From: Chlorogloeopsis sp. ULAP01
GTDB lineage: Bacteria; Cyanobacteriota; Cyanobacteriia; Cyanobacteriales; Nostocaceae
Assembly (NCBI RefSeq): GCF_030381805.1
Contig: NZ_JAUDRH010000019.1
Coordinates: forward strand, 62,001 to 126,000
DNA length: 64,000 bases
Reading direction: 5' to 3'
Shown here: one piece after another, positions 55,025 to 63,941 of the stretch
How positions within the stretch are numbered: the first letter of the stretch is position 1
Layout: every line of letters starts with the position of its first letter
Program-made: the position numbers and the translations under genes
Notes under the pieces: generated by a model
Seen by the model: only the letters and a program-made list of their open reading frames with translations
What the model was told of the DNA's origin: nothing
Database searches by the model: none

Positions 55025-56109
55025 TTAAAATTTGGAATTAACATTTTTTATTGATTTTCTATCCTTTACCAAATAGGTAACCATTTCTCCCTTACCCTTG
55101 ATTTTCATCAGTCCTCGCGACTCAACTGTATAGCTGTTTTTCAGCTGCTCATAAGTCGTTTCTGTAATTTGAATACAACCTGGAACACCGTGAGATTCCA
55201 TCCGACTAGCAATGTTAACAGTATCACCCCAAAGGTCATAGATAAACTTTTTGATACCAATAACTCCAGCAACAACAGGGCCAGTATTGATACTGATGCG
55301 GATGTTACAGTTACAATTAGTTTCTACATTAAATTGGCTAATTGCCTGTTGCATATCCAAAGCCATTTCCACAATAGCTTGGGCATGATCTGCTCGTGGA
55401 TTGGGCAAACCACCAACAACCATTTAGGCATCGCCAATAGTTTTAATTTTCTCTAAACCGTGTTGCTCCGCTAGTTGATCGAAAGCCGAGAAAATCCGAT
55501 TCAGTAATTTCACCAGTTCATTAGGAGAGATACGGCTGGAAAGTTCAGTGAAACCAACAATATCAGCAAATAAAACAGAAACTTCCGCAAAGCCATCAGC
55601 GATCGCAGTCGGTTTTTCTTTGAGACGTTCGGCGATTGGTTTCGGTAAGATATTTAGCAGCAAATGTTCTGATTTTTGCTGTTCTGCCGCTAGCTTGTAG
55701 GCTGTTTCCTGAGTTTCTTGGAGCGATCGCGCTAATGCCGCCACCTTTGAGAAATCTTCCGCACTGCCGGACGGAAAAAGAATACTCCCTCTAATACCAA
55801 AATTAAAAGTGTCAGAGAAAACAGCCACACTTCTAATTGTCGCAGTCTCCGAACTTCTGCTGTTACCTGCTGGTTATAACTCAGTAGAATTTTATCCGTA
55901 TCTCTGACAAACGCTATTCCTGCTGCTTGGATTTGTAAAACCTTGGGCAAACTGGCACGACTTGGATTGTCAAACAGTCTGGGACGATTCGCTCCACCCA
56001 CCATCAAGTTCTGAGCTGCTTTTTGCATGATTTTGGGAGTGGTTTGCTGAAGCATCCTACTCACCAAAATAGCATGGTCTTTTGGAAGTTGGGATGTACT
56101 TGCCAACTT
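55025..56109 (-). pseudogene. Adenylate/guanylate cyclase pseudogene (truncated, frameshifted, nonsense)
   Basis: Three pieces form one gene. The N-terminal piece (56109 to about 55735) encodes a sensor part and a membrane span (RQLEVWLFSLTLLILVLEGV). It is in another frame from the class III cyclase domain that follows (SVLFADIVGFTELSSRISPN), so a one-base shift lies near 55745-55790. Inside the cyclase the Tyr of IGDAYMVVGGLP is TAA (55424-55426). After it the domain continues, INTGPVVAGVIG and DLWGDTVNIASRMES, to 55025. The 5-prime end is lost at the junction with a PIN toxin fragment. It cannot give a full enzyme. Confidence 0.88.
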
Positions 56110-56206
56110 TTGGAATTATGACTTGCTCGTAGAGAAGAGGCAACAGCCTTAGCTGGTCTATTGCTACCAAATTCGTGATTGCTGATGTGTCGCTAATGAC
56201 AATCAC
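56110..56206 (-). pseudogene. Truncated PIN toxin (DUF3368 type) fused to cyclase debris
   Basis: GTG 56206 overlaps the stop of the UPF0175 antitoxin (GTGA). It encodes VIVISDTSAITNLVAIDQLR and then LLPLLYEQVIIPKV, the N-terminus of a DUF3368/PIN toxin with its first catalytic Asp. About 33 residues in, the sequence changes to cyclase-derived DNA (KYIPTSKRPCYFGE, stop at 56057). More than 100 residues of toxin are missing. The junction lies at about 56107-56115. Confidence 0.8.
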
Positions 56207-56451
56207 AATTGCCCCAACTCTCGTAAGTTTTTCAAATCCAACTCAAAATCTTCAACATCATAGGAATACAGTGCAATTTTTCGCTGCTTCAAGAGTTGAC
56301 GAAAAGCATTGAGTGGCATATCTGCTAAACGACTAGCGTAGCCAAGCGTTAAACGACCAGTTTGAAACAGATATATGGCAATTTCCTGGCGAAACTCGCT
56401 TGGTGTAAGTTGAGAGGCTTGCAGAATTTCATCTGAGATGACAACACTCAT
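56203..56451 (-). CDS. UPF0175 family antitoxin
   Basis: The 82-residue product reads MSVVISDEILQASQLTPSEF, then FRQEIAIYLFQTGRLTLGYA and MPLNAFRQLLKQRKIALYSY, the UPF0175 HTH-like antitoxin fold. It is normally followed by a DUF3368 PIN toxin; here the toxin gene is cut short by a rearrangement just downstream. It appears intact itself. Confidence 0.85.
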   Translation of the reverse strand: MSVVISDEILQASQLTPSEFRQEIAIYLFQTGRLTLGYASRLADMPLNAFRQLLKQRKIALYSYDVEDFELDLKNLRELGQL

Positions 56452-56535
56452 AACAGAGCTACCTTACCGACCACACCTTTAGAGTAACCTTTCTCGGCTC
56501 ATAGATGGAAAAATTCCATATATCCACCTTATTTT

Positions 56536-57765
56536 TTACGTAAGAACAGGCTTTTCAGTATATTCATCGCTGATATCTGCTTCAGGCAAGATCAACATCG
56601 CGTCACCGAAAGAATAAAAGCGATATTGAGAAGCGATCGCCTGCTGATAAATATTTAATAACCGTTGCCTACCAATCAAAGCACTCACCAACATCAACAA
56701 ACTCGAACGCGGTAAGTGAAAATTCGTAATCAAACCCTCAACTACACGCCATTTGTATCCCGGATAAATAAATAAATCAGTCTTACCGCAAAATGGTTGT
56801 AGCTCTCCTGATGTTGCAGCACCTTCTAAGGAACGAACTACCGTTGTACCTACAGCAATAACTCTACCGCCAGCAGCTTGAGTGGCACGAATTTGCTCTA
56901 CAGTTGCAGCAGGCACCTCAATCCATTCTTCATGCATTTTGTGAGTAGTGACATCCTCCACTTCCACAGGGCGAAATGTTCCTACGCCCACATGCAATGT
57001 CACAAAAGCTTGATTAATACCTTTTTGCCGTAACCGCTCTAGTAATTCTGGAGTAAAGTGCAGCCCAGCAGTAGGAGCTGCGATCGCTCCCGGAGATTTA
57101 GCATAAACTGTCTGATATTGTTCGCTTTCAGCATCGGTTTGAGTAATGTAAGGTGGCAAAGGAACTTCACCAAACACATCCAACAATTGCACTAAAGAAA
57201 TTTCTTCTGGCAAATCAAATTGTAGTAAGCGTCCCCCAGTCGCCTCATCAGTTTCTAGAACAGTAGCAGTCAGTTGCGAAGGCACGGAGAATTTTTCTTT
57301 CTCCGCGTCACCGCGTCTGTTTGTCTGGGCATTTTCCTCCATCTCCCTCGCCTCAAAAATAATTTTCGAGCCGCGCTTAAAGCGTTTACCTGGTTTAACT
57401 AAAGCTAACCAGCAGTTATGTTGCCGTTCCTCCAACAGCAACACTTCCACCTCTGCCCCAGTGGATTTTCGCCCATACAACCGTGCTGGTAGAACACGTG
57501 TATCATTTATTACCAGTAAATCTCCGGCTTGGAGTAAATCTGGTAAATCGCGGAAAATATAGTGTAAGGGATCTGTGTTTTTACCTGTACTGGGAGAATT
57601 TACGACTAATAATTTAGAACTATCTCTGGGAAAAGCCGGATTTTGAGCAATTAGTTCGTTCGGCAATTCATAATCATAACCAGCCAAGGAACAGTCTAAT
57701 GAAGAACTTTCTATTTTTGGGTTAGAACTCAAATTTAAATTAGTTTCCGGTAGTTTTTGCTGCAT
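56536..57765 (-). CDS. queA: S-adenosylmethionine:tRNA ribosyltransferase-isomerase QueA
   Basis: QueA makes epoxyqueuosine in the wobble position of tRNA. Typical segments are YDYELPNELIAQNPAFPRDS, then AGDLLVINDTRVLPARLYG and AAPTAGLHFTPELLERL and TNFHLPRSSLLMLVSALIG. The 409 residues exceed the usual 340-360. About 20 residues N-terminal extension and an insertion near 145-168 (ENAQTNRRGDAEKEKFSVPS) account for this. The insertion is coded by CGCGTCACCGCGTC-type repeat DNA at about 57290-57350. The frame is intact. Confidence 0.93.
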   Translation of the reverse strand: MQQKLPETNLNLSSNPKIESSSLDCSLAGYDYELPNELIAQNPAFPRDSSKLLVVNSPSTGKNTDPLHYIFRDLPDLLQAGDLLVINDTRVLPARLYGRKSTGAEVEVLLLEERQHNCWLALVKPGKRFKRGSKIIFEAREMEENAQTNRRGDAEKEKFSVPSQLTATVLETDEATGGRLLQFDLPEEISLVQLLDVFGEVPLPPYITQTDAESEQYQTVYAKSPGAIAAPTAGLHFTPELLERLRQKGINQAFVTLHVGVGTFRPVEVEDVTTHKMHEEWIEVPAATVEQIRATQAAGGRVIAVGTTVVRSLEGAATSGELQPFCGKTDLFIYPGYKWRVVEGLITNFHLPRSSLLMLVSALIGRQRLLNIYQQAIASQYRFYSFGDAMLILPEADISDEYTEKPVLT

Positions 57766-58004
57766 TTATATTTAGATTTCCTAAAAAAAACGATTGCTGT
57801 TGTGCTTTCTAAAAGAACTCTAAAGGATTGCAAAAGATATTGATCCCTGGACTTTAAGATGGTTACTATTAAGTACCACGTAAGCACCTATATGAATATT
57901 GGGTAAAACTCCCCATCTAAAAACGGGGGCTTTTACCCTAGCGGATTGTATCCCCCTCTACCAATAATAGAAATGTAGGATTGGCTTTGATCCCAAGCAC
58001 CAAG

Positions 58005-58394
58005 ATGGAATACTTGTATTATCTGGCAAATGCCAGCCTCACTCTTCGGGTTATTCAGTACTTGCACGCTAAATCCCAAATACCTGTATCCTTCGTCACC
58101 GTAATTCATCAAATCGATGGTTGGGTGGTTAGGATCAAACTTAGAAATCAGTTATCACCTCAAGAAGATGGCGACATTAGGGCTTTCTTAAATGAATTAG
58201 GAATTAGCTATGAGCCGCCAATGAGGGTACAGATGGCTCTATGGAGTTTGGAAGCAGGACAGTGTCCCGTTGATGTGATGCGTCGCTACCAAGTAGCTAT
58301 TGTTTCTCATGGTAATCCAGAAAAAGAAGAAATAGAGGCTTTCCGACAACAGTTTGTCAGGGGATTGGGTTACTGTCCAGAAACTTTGGCATAA
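58005..58394 (+). CDS. Conserved hypothetical protein, 129 residues
   Basis: From ATG 58005 the product reads MEYLYYLANASLTLRVIQYL, then GWVVRIKLRNQLSPQEDGDI and MRVQMALWSLEAGQCPVDVM. It is soluble and alpha/beta. I recognise no family and no neighbour suggests a function. A TTG at 57981 would add 8 residues. The reading frame is clean with cyanobacterial codon use, so it is likely real. Confidence 0.7.
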   Translation: MEYLYYLANASLTLRVIQYLHAKSQIPVSFVTVIHQIDGWVVRIKLRNQLSPQEDGDIRAFLNELGISYEPPMRVQMALWSLEAGQCPVDVMRRYQVAIVSHGNPEKEEIEAFRQQFVRGLGYCPETLA

Positions 58395-58468
58395 AAGTTT
58401 TGAATTTTGATGACTGTTACAAATAAATAATTGGTAATTACTTATTGGTAATGGGAATTTTATCTCCA

Positions 58469-58987
58469 TTACCAATATCCGTTTGCCACTTCAAAAGCAG
58501 CACAAATATATTCTTGTAAGATTAATTTGTATTCTTCTATAGAAGCATTGGCTAAAGTTTTGTCCATAACTTTAACTGTAGGAGATTGTTTTGGGATGTG
58601 CTGACAGTAGACAATAGCAACATCAAATTGGCAAAAATAATCTGCCTTATCTGGATATTTAGCTAAAAACATCTGTGCCGTGCGCCAAAGCTTTAGTTGT
58701 TTTGATGGCGCGATCGCACATCTTCCTCCTGAATCCCAATTGCCGGAACTGCGAGTTTTCACCTCCACAAACGCTAACTTGGGGGAAATATCCTCTCGTT
58801 GTGCTTGTGTCCCTGTGTCCTTTTGTTCCTCCTCTTCGTCATGTTGGGCAATAATATCAATTTCTCCCCAGCGACATCGCCAACGACGATGGAGAATTAC
58901 CCAGCCTTGAGATTGTAACCATTGTGCGACTAGATCTTCTCCTGCGTTACCGATATCGGGATAATTATAAGGAGGATAGTTTGCCAT
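58469..58987 (-). CDS. yraN: UPF0102 family protein YraN (endonuclease-like fold)
   Basis: The 172-residue protein has the PD-(D/E)xK-type pattern of UPF0102: NAGEDLVAQWLQSQGWVILH, RCRWGEIDIIAQHDEEEEQK and FVEVKTRSSGNWDSGG with E-x-K. After EVKTR comes KQLKLWRTAQMFLAKYPD. An acidic insertion (about 52-68, EEEEQKDTGTQAQ) is coded by repeat-like DNA. Function in bacteria is unsettled. It diverges from the pentapeptide gene with overlapping promoters. Confidence 0.88.
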   Translation of the reverse strand: MANYPPYNYPDIGNAGEDLVAQWLQSQGWVILHRRWRCRWGEIDIIAQHDEEEEQKDTGTQAQREDISPKLAFVEVKTRSSGNWDSGGRCAIAPSKQLKLWRTAQMFLAKYPDKADYFCQFDVAIVYCQHIPKQSPTVKVMDKTLANASIEEYKLILQEYICAAFEVANGYW

Positions 58988-59001
58988 TGACTAAAAGTAC
59001 G

Positions 59002-59511
59002 ATGATTTCAAGGTTAAGCGATCGAATTTGGATAAGCATACTTAATGTATTGCTTTTGACAGTGATTTTCATCACAGCAACTGTAGCTTTCCCTGAAGGT
59101 GCTGTGGCAGTAAACTATAACAACCGAACTCTAATTGAAGAAGATTTCTCAAATCAGGACTTAACAGATTCGAGTTTTGATCATGCTACTCTCCGCAAAA
59201 GCAACTTCAGTCACTCTAACTTACGTGGCGTTAGATTCTTTTCGTCAAATTTGGCTTCAGTAGATTTTACTGGAGCTGATTTGAGCTATGCCGATTTAGA
59301 ATCAGCTCGTATGACTAAAGCTAATTTGACTGACGCCATCTTAGAAGGGGCTTTTATTACGGGTACCATGTTTGATGGTGCGATTATTGACGGGACAGAT
59401 TTTACTGATACATACGTGCGTGAGGATGTGCTCAACAAATTATGCAAAGTAGCTAAAGGCACCAACCCAGTGACAGGGCGTGACACCCGTGATACTTTAA
59501 TGTGTCCGTAG
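59002..59511 (+). CDS. Exported pentapeptide-repeat protein
   Basis: From ATG 59002 the 169-residue product has a signal peptide (VLLLTVIFITATVAF) and then A(D/N)LxX repeats: FSNQDLTDSSFDHATLRKSN, then LRGVRFFSSNLASVDFTGAD and ANLTDAILEGAFITGTMFDG. The C-terminal part holds two Cys (LCKVAKG and LMCP). Repeats fold as a right-handed beta helix. Thylakoid-lumen pentapeptide proteins look like this; the role is unknown. Confidence 0.85.
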   Translation: MISRLSDRIWISILNVLLLTVIFITATVAFPEGAVAVNYNNRTLIEEDFSNQDLTDSSFDHATLRKSNFSHSNLRGVRFFSSNLASVDFTGADLSYADLESARMTKANLTDAILEGAFITGTMFDGAIIDGTDFTDTYVREDVLNKLCKVAKGTNPVTGRDTRDTLMCP

Positions 59512-59785
59512 TACCCGAAGGCAGAAGGCAGGAAGGCAGAGAGCAGCGCGTTGCCAACAGAAGCGCCGTGCGGGGGTTTCCCCCCAACCCCACTCCGTGG
59601 GGGCCCCAAAGCCCCCCGTTGTAGACGCCCGGAGGGCGGCTTCCCGTAGGGTGGCGACTTCGGAGGGTTCCCCTCCGTTAAGGCGACTGCCCAGAGGCAG
59701 AAGGTTTTAGTACTTAAATACAAAAATTCTGATGTACTGTACAAGTTTTGAAGGTGGGTTTTGCCCACCTTTACTTATACTTAGA
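59512..59785. repeat. GC-rich dispersed palindromic repeats
   Basis: Bases 59560-59700 are stacked inverted words such as GGGGTTTCCCCCC, CCCGGAGGGCGGCTTCCCG and GGAGGGTTCCCCTCC. They are of the dispersed-repeat type and have no credible gene. A hairpin near 59751-59770 (GGTGGG and CCCACC around TTTTG) followed by TTTACTT may terminate the pentapeptide transcript. Confidence 0.65.
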
Positions 59786-60529
59786 TTAATTTCTCAAAGC
59801 CCTGATAAACCTTTGCAAACCCCTAAATACACTGGGTTTTCTTGCAGGTACAGTTGCGACAGTTTCTCCTTCTGGTGTTTGTGCTTGCCCGGCAAGAATC
59901 ATATCTAACTCGTCACCAGAGGGTTTTTGCGCCAATTCAGCAACTTTTTGATAGTCACCATCGTTTTGTACCCATACTTCCCACACTCCCGGATAGCAGC
60001 GGAACAATGCCGCTTCTTCAAAGATAGGGCGCAGGTAATAACAAGATTCAATTGTATTAGTAAAACGATCGCGGATTTGTCTGGCGGCATAACCAATACC
60101 TATCTTGCCAGCATCCTCTAAAAAGGGATTTAACATCACAAAGGGGCGATCGCCAATTTCTTCACAAATCTTTTCTAACTGTGGTACTTCCACAGAGGTG
60201 GGAGCAATAAACAAAAATATTTCATCTTCTGGCTGAATTTTGGACTGAATAGAAGCAGCCCTGCCAGTACCAATGTCAGTAATTTTAAAAGGTACATTTG
60301 TCCAGTCGCGGCGGGCAAGCCCAGCACTACCAGCATCAGCAAAGAGAATCTTTAATTTTTCTCCATGTTCTTCAAAACTTGGCAACAGTTGTTGTGCAAC
60401 TGGCATTAGTTTGAGTTCTGGAAACAGTAACTCAATTTGTAATCGTGTATATCCATCTGCAATTGCTGCTTGTGTAGCCTGTTGGGCTTGGGCGATCGCA
60501 TCTTCAAGAGTCTTTGGAAGTTCAGTCAT
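59786..60529 (-). CDS. DUF1995 family protein
   Basis: The 247-residue protein has MTELPKTLEDAIAQAQQATQ, then GYTRLQIELLFPELKLMPVA and the segment FADAGSAGLARRDW. It also has VMLNPFLEDAGKIGIGYAAR and ends RKPSVFRGLQRFIRALRN. DUF1995 proteins are shared by cyanobacteria and plastids, where relatives are linked to thylakoid or chlorophyll biology. No function is proved. It starts 44 bp past the cysteine desulfurase stop and may share its transcript. Confidence 0.82.
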   Translation of the reverse strand: MTELPKTLEDAIAQAQQATQAAIADGYTRLQIELLFPELKLMPVAQQLLPSFEEHGEKLKILFADAGSAGLARRDWTNVPFKITDIGTGRAASIQSKIQPEDEIFLFIAPTSVEVPQLEKICEEIGDRPFVMLNPFLEDAGKIGIGYAARQIRDRFTNTIESCYYLRPIFEEAALFRCYPGVWEVWVQNDGDYQKVAELAQKPSGDELDMILAGQAQTPEGETVATVPARKPSVFRGLQRFIRALRN

Positions 60530-60572
60530 CTTAAAAAATTTTTGGAATGGAATTGTTAATTACCATTAGCCA

Positions 60573-61739
60573 CTAACTAATCACAACCAATTCTACAGGT
60601 GAAAGTCGCTGCAAAACCTGCTTCAATACCATTGCTACCCAATCCACATCCTCTGCGGTTGTATCTCGTCCTAGTGTCATGCGAACACCTGCTAATGCAG
60701 CTTTTTCAGAGTATCCCATTGCCAGGAGTACGGGACTGGGATTGAGTTTACCACTATTACAAGCTGCTCCCGCGCTAATACCAATACCAGCACGGTTCAA
60801 CTCCCGCACCAAGCTTCTACCATTAATTTTTTCTCCATCTGTGTGTTCCAGACAGAAACTAACATGATGAGGCAAACGGTGAATCAAATCACCTGTAGGC
60901 TTTAAATCAGGAATGTCAGCCAACAGAGAAAACAAGCGATCGCGTAACTTCATTAATCGAGGTATTTCTGTCGCAATTTCTTGCGCTGCCAATTCTGCTG
61001 CTACACCAAATCCAGTAATAATAGGTACTGCTTGCGTACCCGAACGCAATCGCATTTCTTGCCCGCCCCCACCCAATAACGGTACTAACTCTACACTCGG
61101 ACGTACATATAGCGCCCCTACACCTTGCGGCCCGTAAATTTTATGACTAGAAAGACTCAATAAATCTACTGGCAAGTTTTTTACATCAATAGGTAAACGT
61201 CCTGCAACTTGCACTGCATCTGTGTGGAATAATACACCTGCACTATGAGTAATATTTCCCAGTTCTGCGATCGGTTGCAATGTGCCTACTTCGCTTTGCC
61301 CGTAAATTACCGACACTAACACAGTGTTATCCTGTAACGCCGCCTTTAAATCCAGGGGATTAACTCTACCCTTGCCATCTACCCCCAAGCGAGTCACTTG
61401 CCAACCCCACTGTTCTAATAATCGTGCAGGCTCGCTAATAGCAGAATGCTCAACACTGGAAATAATTATGTGTTGAGGTTCGGCATATAAGCGGGCAACA
61501 CCCATAATCGCCAGATTGTCTGCTTCCGTGCCTCCAGAAGTAAAAATGATAGATTCAGCAGGTGCATTAATTAATCCAGCAACCTGCATTCTTGCTTGTT
61601 CTAGTGCTGTTGCTGCCCGTTGCCCCCATTCGTGTAAGCTAGAAGGATTGCCCCAGTATTGAGTCATGGCTGCTTGCATCGCCGCGATCGCTTCTGGACG
61701 AGTGGGAGTAGTAGCACTGTAATCTAAATAAATTTGCAT
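60573..61739 (-). CDS. Cysteine desulfurase (NifS/IscS family), second copy
   Basis: The 388-residue PLP enzyme has YLDYSATTPTRPEAIAAM, then TSGGTEADNLAIMGVARL, the PLP Lys in SLSSHKIYGPQGVGALYVR and the active Cys in SAGAACNSGKLNPSPVL. It differs clearly from the copy at 24665-25831, so it is a paralogue and not a recent duplicate. DUF1995 lies directly downstream on the same strand. Whether it serves Fe-S assembly, tRNA thiolation or nitrogenase cannot be read from this context. Confidence 0.92.
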   Translation of the reverse strand: MQIYLDYSATTPTRPEAIAAMQAAMTQYWGNPSSLHEWGQRAATALEQARMQVAGLINAPAESIIFTSGGTEADNLAIMGVARLYAEPQHIIISSVEHSAISEPARLLEQWGWQVTRLGVDGKGRVNPLDLKAALQDNTVLVSVIYGQSEVGTLQPIAELGNITHSAGVLFHTDAVQVAGRLPIDVKNLPVDLLSLSSHKIYGPQGVGALYVRPSVELVPLLGGGGQEMRLRSGTQAVPIITGFGVAAELAAQEIATEIPRLMKLRDRLFSLLADIPDLKPTGDLIHRLPHHVSFCLEHTDGEKINGRSLVRELNRAGIGISAGAACNSGKLNPSPVLLAMGYSEKAALAGVRMTLGRDTTAEDVDWVAMVLKQVLQRLSPVELVVIS

Positions 61740-61924
61740 AGATTCTCCAGTAAATATATGCTTGCACGGGCTGCATTTGTTTTCAGCATCTATAGTTAAT
61801 TATTTCCTAATTCAGGATTATCTCTGCGTAGTTTTACGTTTATCTTTGTTTTCATCTTAAGTTAATAACTTTATTTATTGGGAATCATAAATATGTTAGT
61901 TAATTACACTTTTATCAAATTAAC

Positions 61925-63310
61925 GTGTCTCATTTCTCTATCCGATGGAGTTTTTATTCTGTTGTTCTACTAATACTTACTCTGACTGCTTGTCAACAAA
62001 ATAAGTCTCCCAATCAGTCTCTAGAAAGATTACCACAAGACCCTGTCATTCAAGTCTATTTCAATCAAAATTCCATATCTTCCTACAAAGATCCATACCG
62101 ACACTTTCATCGTCAGGGAGACAATTTAGAACACCAGGTTATAAATACAATTAACCAGGCGAATTCTACTGTAGATTTAGCCGTAATGGAGTTTAGGCTA
62201 CCCGAAGTAGCTAAAGCATTAAAGCGTGCTAAAGAGCGTGGAATTAAAGTTAGAGTTTTGCTGGACAATAAATACAACAAAACTATTGAGGAATATACGA
62301 AAGAAGAAATTAGTAGAATGAATAACCACGACCGAAGAGCTTATGAAGAATTAAAACGATATCCTGCTGATGCTCTGGCTATTTTACGCCAAAGTGGAAT
62401 TGAAATTAAAGATGATACATCTGCTGGCGCAACTAAAGGTAGCGGACTTATGCACCATAAGTTTTTGGTTGCTGATGAAAAGACAACTATTGTAACCAGT
62501 GGTAACTTTACCACATCTGACTTTCATGGTGATTTTAACAATTTTGACAGTCGGGGTAATCCCAATAACATGATTTTTATTCTCGATCATGCTCTTGCCA
62601 AAACTTTTACTGAAGAATTTAACTATATGTGGCAAGGATTATTCAAATCTCGTAAACCCAAAAGATATCCTGTCACAATTCCAGTTGGTACGGGAAGTAT
62701 TACAGTCAACTTTTCTCCAGCTCGTCGTCAAGAGAATGTAGCCACAACTAGCAACGGTATCATCGCCTCTTATGTGCAGCAAGCTCAAAAGAGCGTGTAC
62801 ATTGCAGTGTTTGTTTTTTCCGACCAAAAGATTAGCGACACTCTTAGCAGAGTATACGACAAAGGAGTAAAAGACATTAAACTGCTGATAGATCCAGATT
62901 TTTTCGGACAACCCTACTCAAAAGCATACGATGCACTAGGAGTTTGTCCACGTCCTGGTAAGAAAAATTATTCCATCAAAGTGAATCCGTGGAAAAATCC
63001 GATCGCCACAGTTGGTTTTCCCATCGCACCAACTGGAGATAGGGGAGTCCATAGTAAAATGGCAATCTTAGATGGAGAGTTAGTCATTACTGGTAGTCAC
63101 AATTGGTCAAACTCCGGTAATTATCTAAACGACGAAACTCTGATATTCATACACAATCCTACTGTTGCCGCCCATTACGAACGCGAATTTAGCCGCCTTT
63201 ATCAAACAGCACAAGTGGGTTTAGCGACTTTACCTTATGCTCAAAAGTGTCAAGCGCAATTCTTACCCCAAACTGCAAGCGAATCAGAATCTCTACCTAC
63301 TGAGAATTAA
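61925..63310 (+). CDS. Phospholipase D-like lipoprotein with two HKD motifs
   Basis: GTG 61925 starts a 461-residue protein with a lipoprotein signal (FYSVVLLILTLTACQQ, Cys 23). Two PLD motifs are visible: MHHKFLVADEKTTIVTSGN and VHSKMAILDGELVITGSHN, both HxKxxxxD. It begins with a domain that has VMEFRLPEVAKALKRAKERG. It may be a periplasmic nuclease or phospholipase. The gene stands alone. Secreted nuclease versus lipid hydrolysis cannot be told apart from sequence alone. Confidence 0.88.
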   Translation: MSHFSIRWSFYSVVLLILTLTACQQNKSPNQSLERLPQDPVIQVYFNQNSISSYKDPYRHFHRQGDNLEHQVINTINQANSTVDLAVMEFRLPEVAKALKRAKERGIKVRVLLDNKYNKTIEEYTKEEISRMNNHDRRAYEELKRYPADALAILRQSGIEIKDDTSAGATKGSGLMHHKFLVADEKTTIVTSGNFTTSDFHGDFNNFDSRGNPNNMIFILDHALAKTFTEEFNYMWQGLFKSRKPKRYPVTIPVGTGSITVNFSPARRQENVATTSNGIIASYVQQAQKSVYIAVFVFSDQKISDTLSRVYDKGVKDIKLLIDPDFFGQPYSKAYDALGVCPRPGKKNYSIKVNPWKNPIATVGFPIAPTGDRGVHSKMAILDGELVITGSHNWSNSGNYLNDETLIFIHNPTVAAHYEREFSRLYQTAQVGLATLPYAQKCQAQFLPQTASESESLPTEN

Positions 63311-63328
63311 AGCGCAATTAAGGAAATT

Positions 63329-63712
63329 ATGTCTAATGTTGAAGAGTGGGTGTATGCTCAACCAGACTTCTTAGCTCAACTACAAGCATTACCTCAACCA
63401 AAAACAGGGCTGCGCTCGCCTCTTCGCCAAGGGTAAAAGCTTGATTTGATGTATGAGGGTGATGAAAATCAAGCTTGGATGGTTCACTTTGCGCTTCTCG
63501 ACGCGGAGGGGAATCTTTTACCTCCCATGAGTGAATGCCAGCGTACGGTTAATGCTTATTTTCGAGTCGTCAATTCAAAGCTTCGGACAACAATTCACAA
63601 GGAAAGACTTAAACCTGGGGTACGGTTCTATGTAGTAGTCGGGTTACATAAAGTTGCAGAAGGCACAGTTACTAAGATACTGCACCTGCTAGACGAAGAA
63701 ACACATACTTAA
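63329..63712 (+). pseudogene. Small hypothetical gene interrupted by a dispersed repeat
   Basis: ATG 63329 opens MSNVEEWVYAQPDFLAQLQA-LPQPK in good protein style. The frame then enters repeat-type DNA (TGCGCTCGCCTCTTCGCCA at about 63412-63430) and stops at TAA (63434-63436). Directly after the TAA the same frame continues KLDLMYEGDENQAWMVHFAL and runs to 63712 with a normal protein (FRVVNSKLRTTIHKERLKPG). Only the piece from 63446 would be called as a gene. I suggest one gene split by the repeat insertion. Confidence 0.65.
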
Positions 63713-63940
63713 GCTTGTTGAGCGGTTAGTTAGCTGCACCGATTGCTAGCTCAAACTCGTGCTGAATCAATACACCAACACTTTAGTTTGCACACTTGTT
63801 GTAGTTTCCGTAACGCTACCCCAAAATCTGTGTGGAATACCCTACCCCCTTTATTCGGACACCACACTTTCTAGTTATTTGAAAATATTGTTAAATTTAT
63901 TTACATAAATTTACAAAAATTAAATTAAGGAGTTGAATAT
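63713..63940. other. AT-rich upstream region of the last gene
   Basis: No gene or clear signal except GGAG at 63929-63932, 10 nt before the ATG at 63942. The last 70 bases are very AT-rich, as expected for a promoter. Confidence 0.4.
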
Positions 63941-63941
63941 A

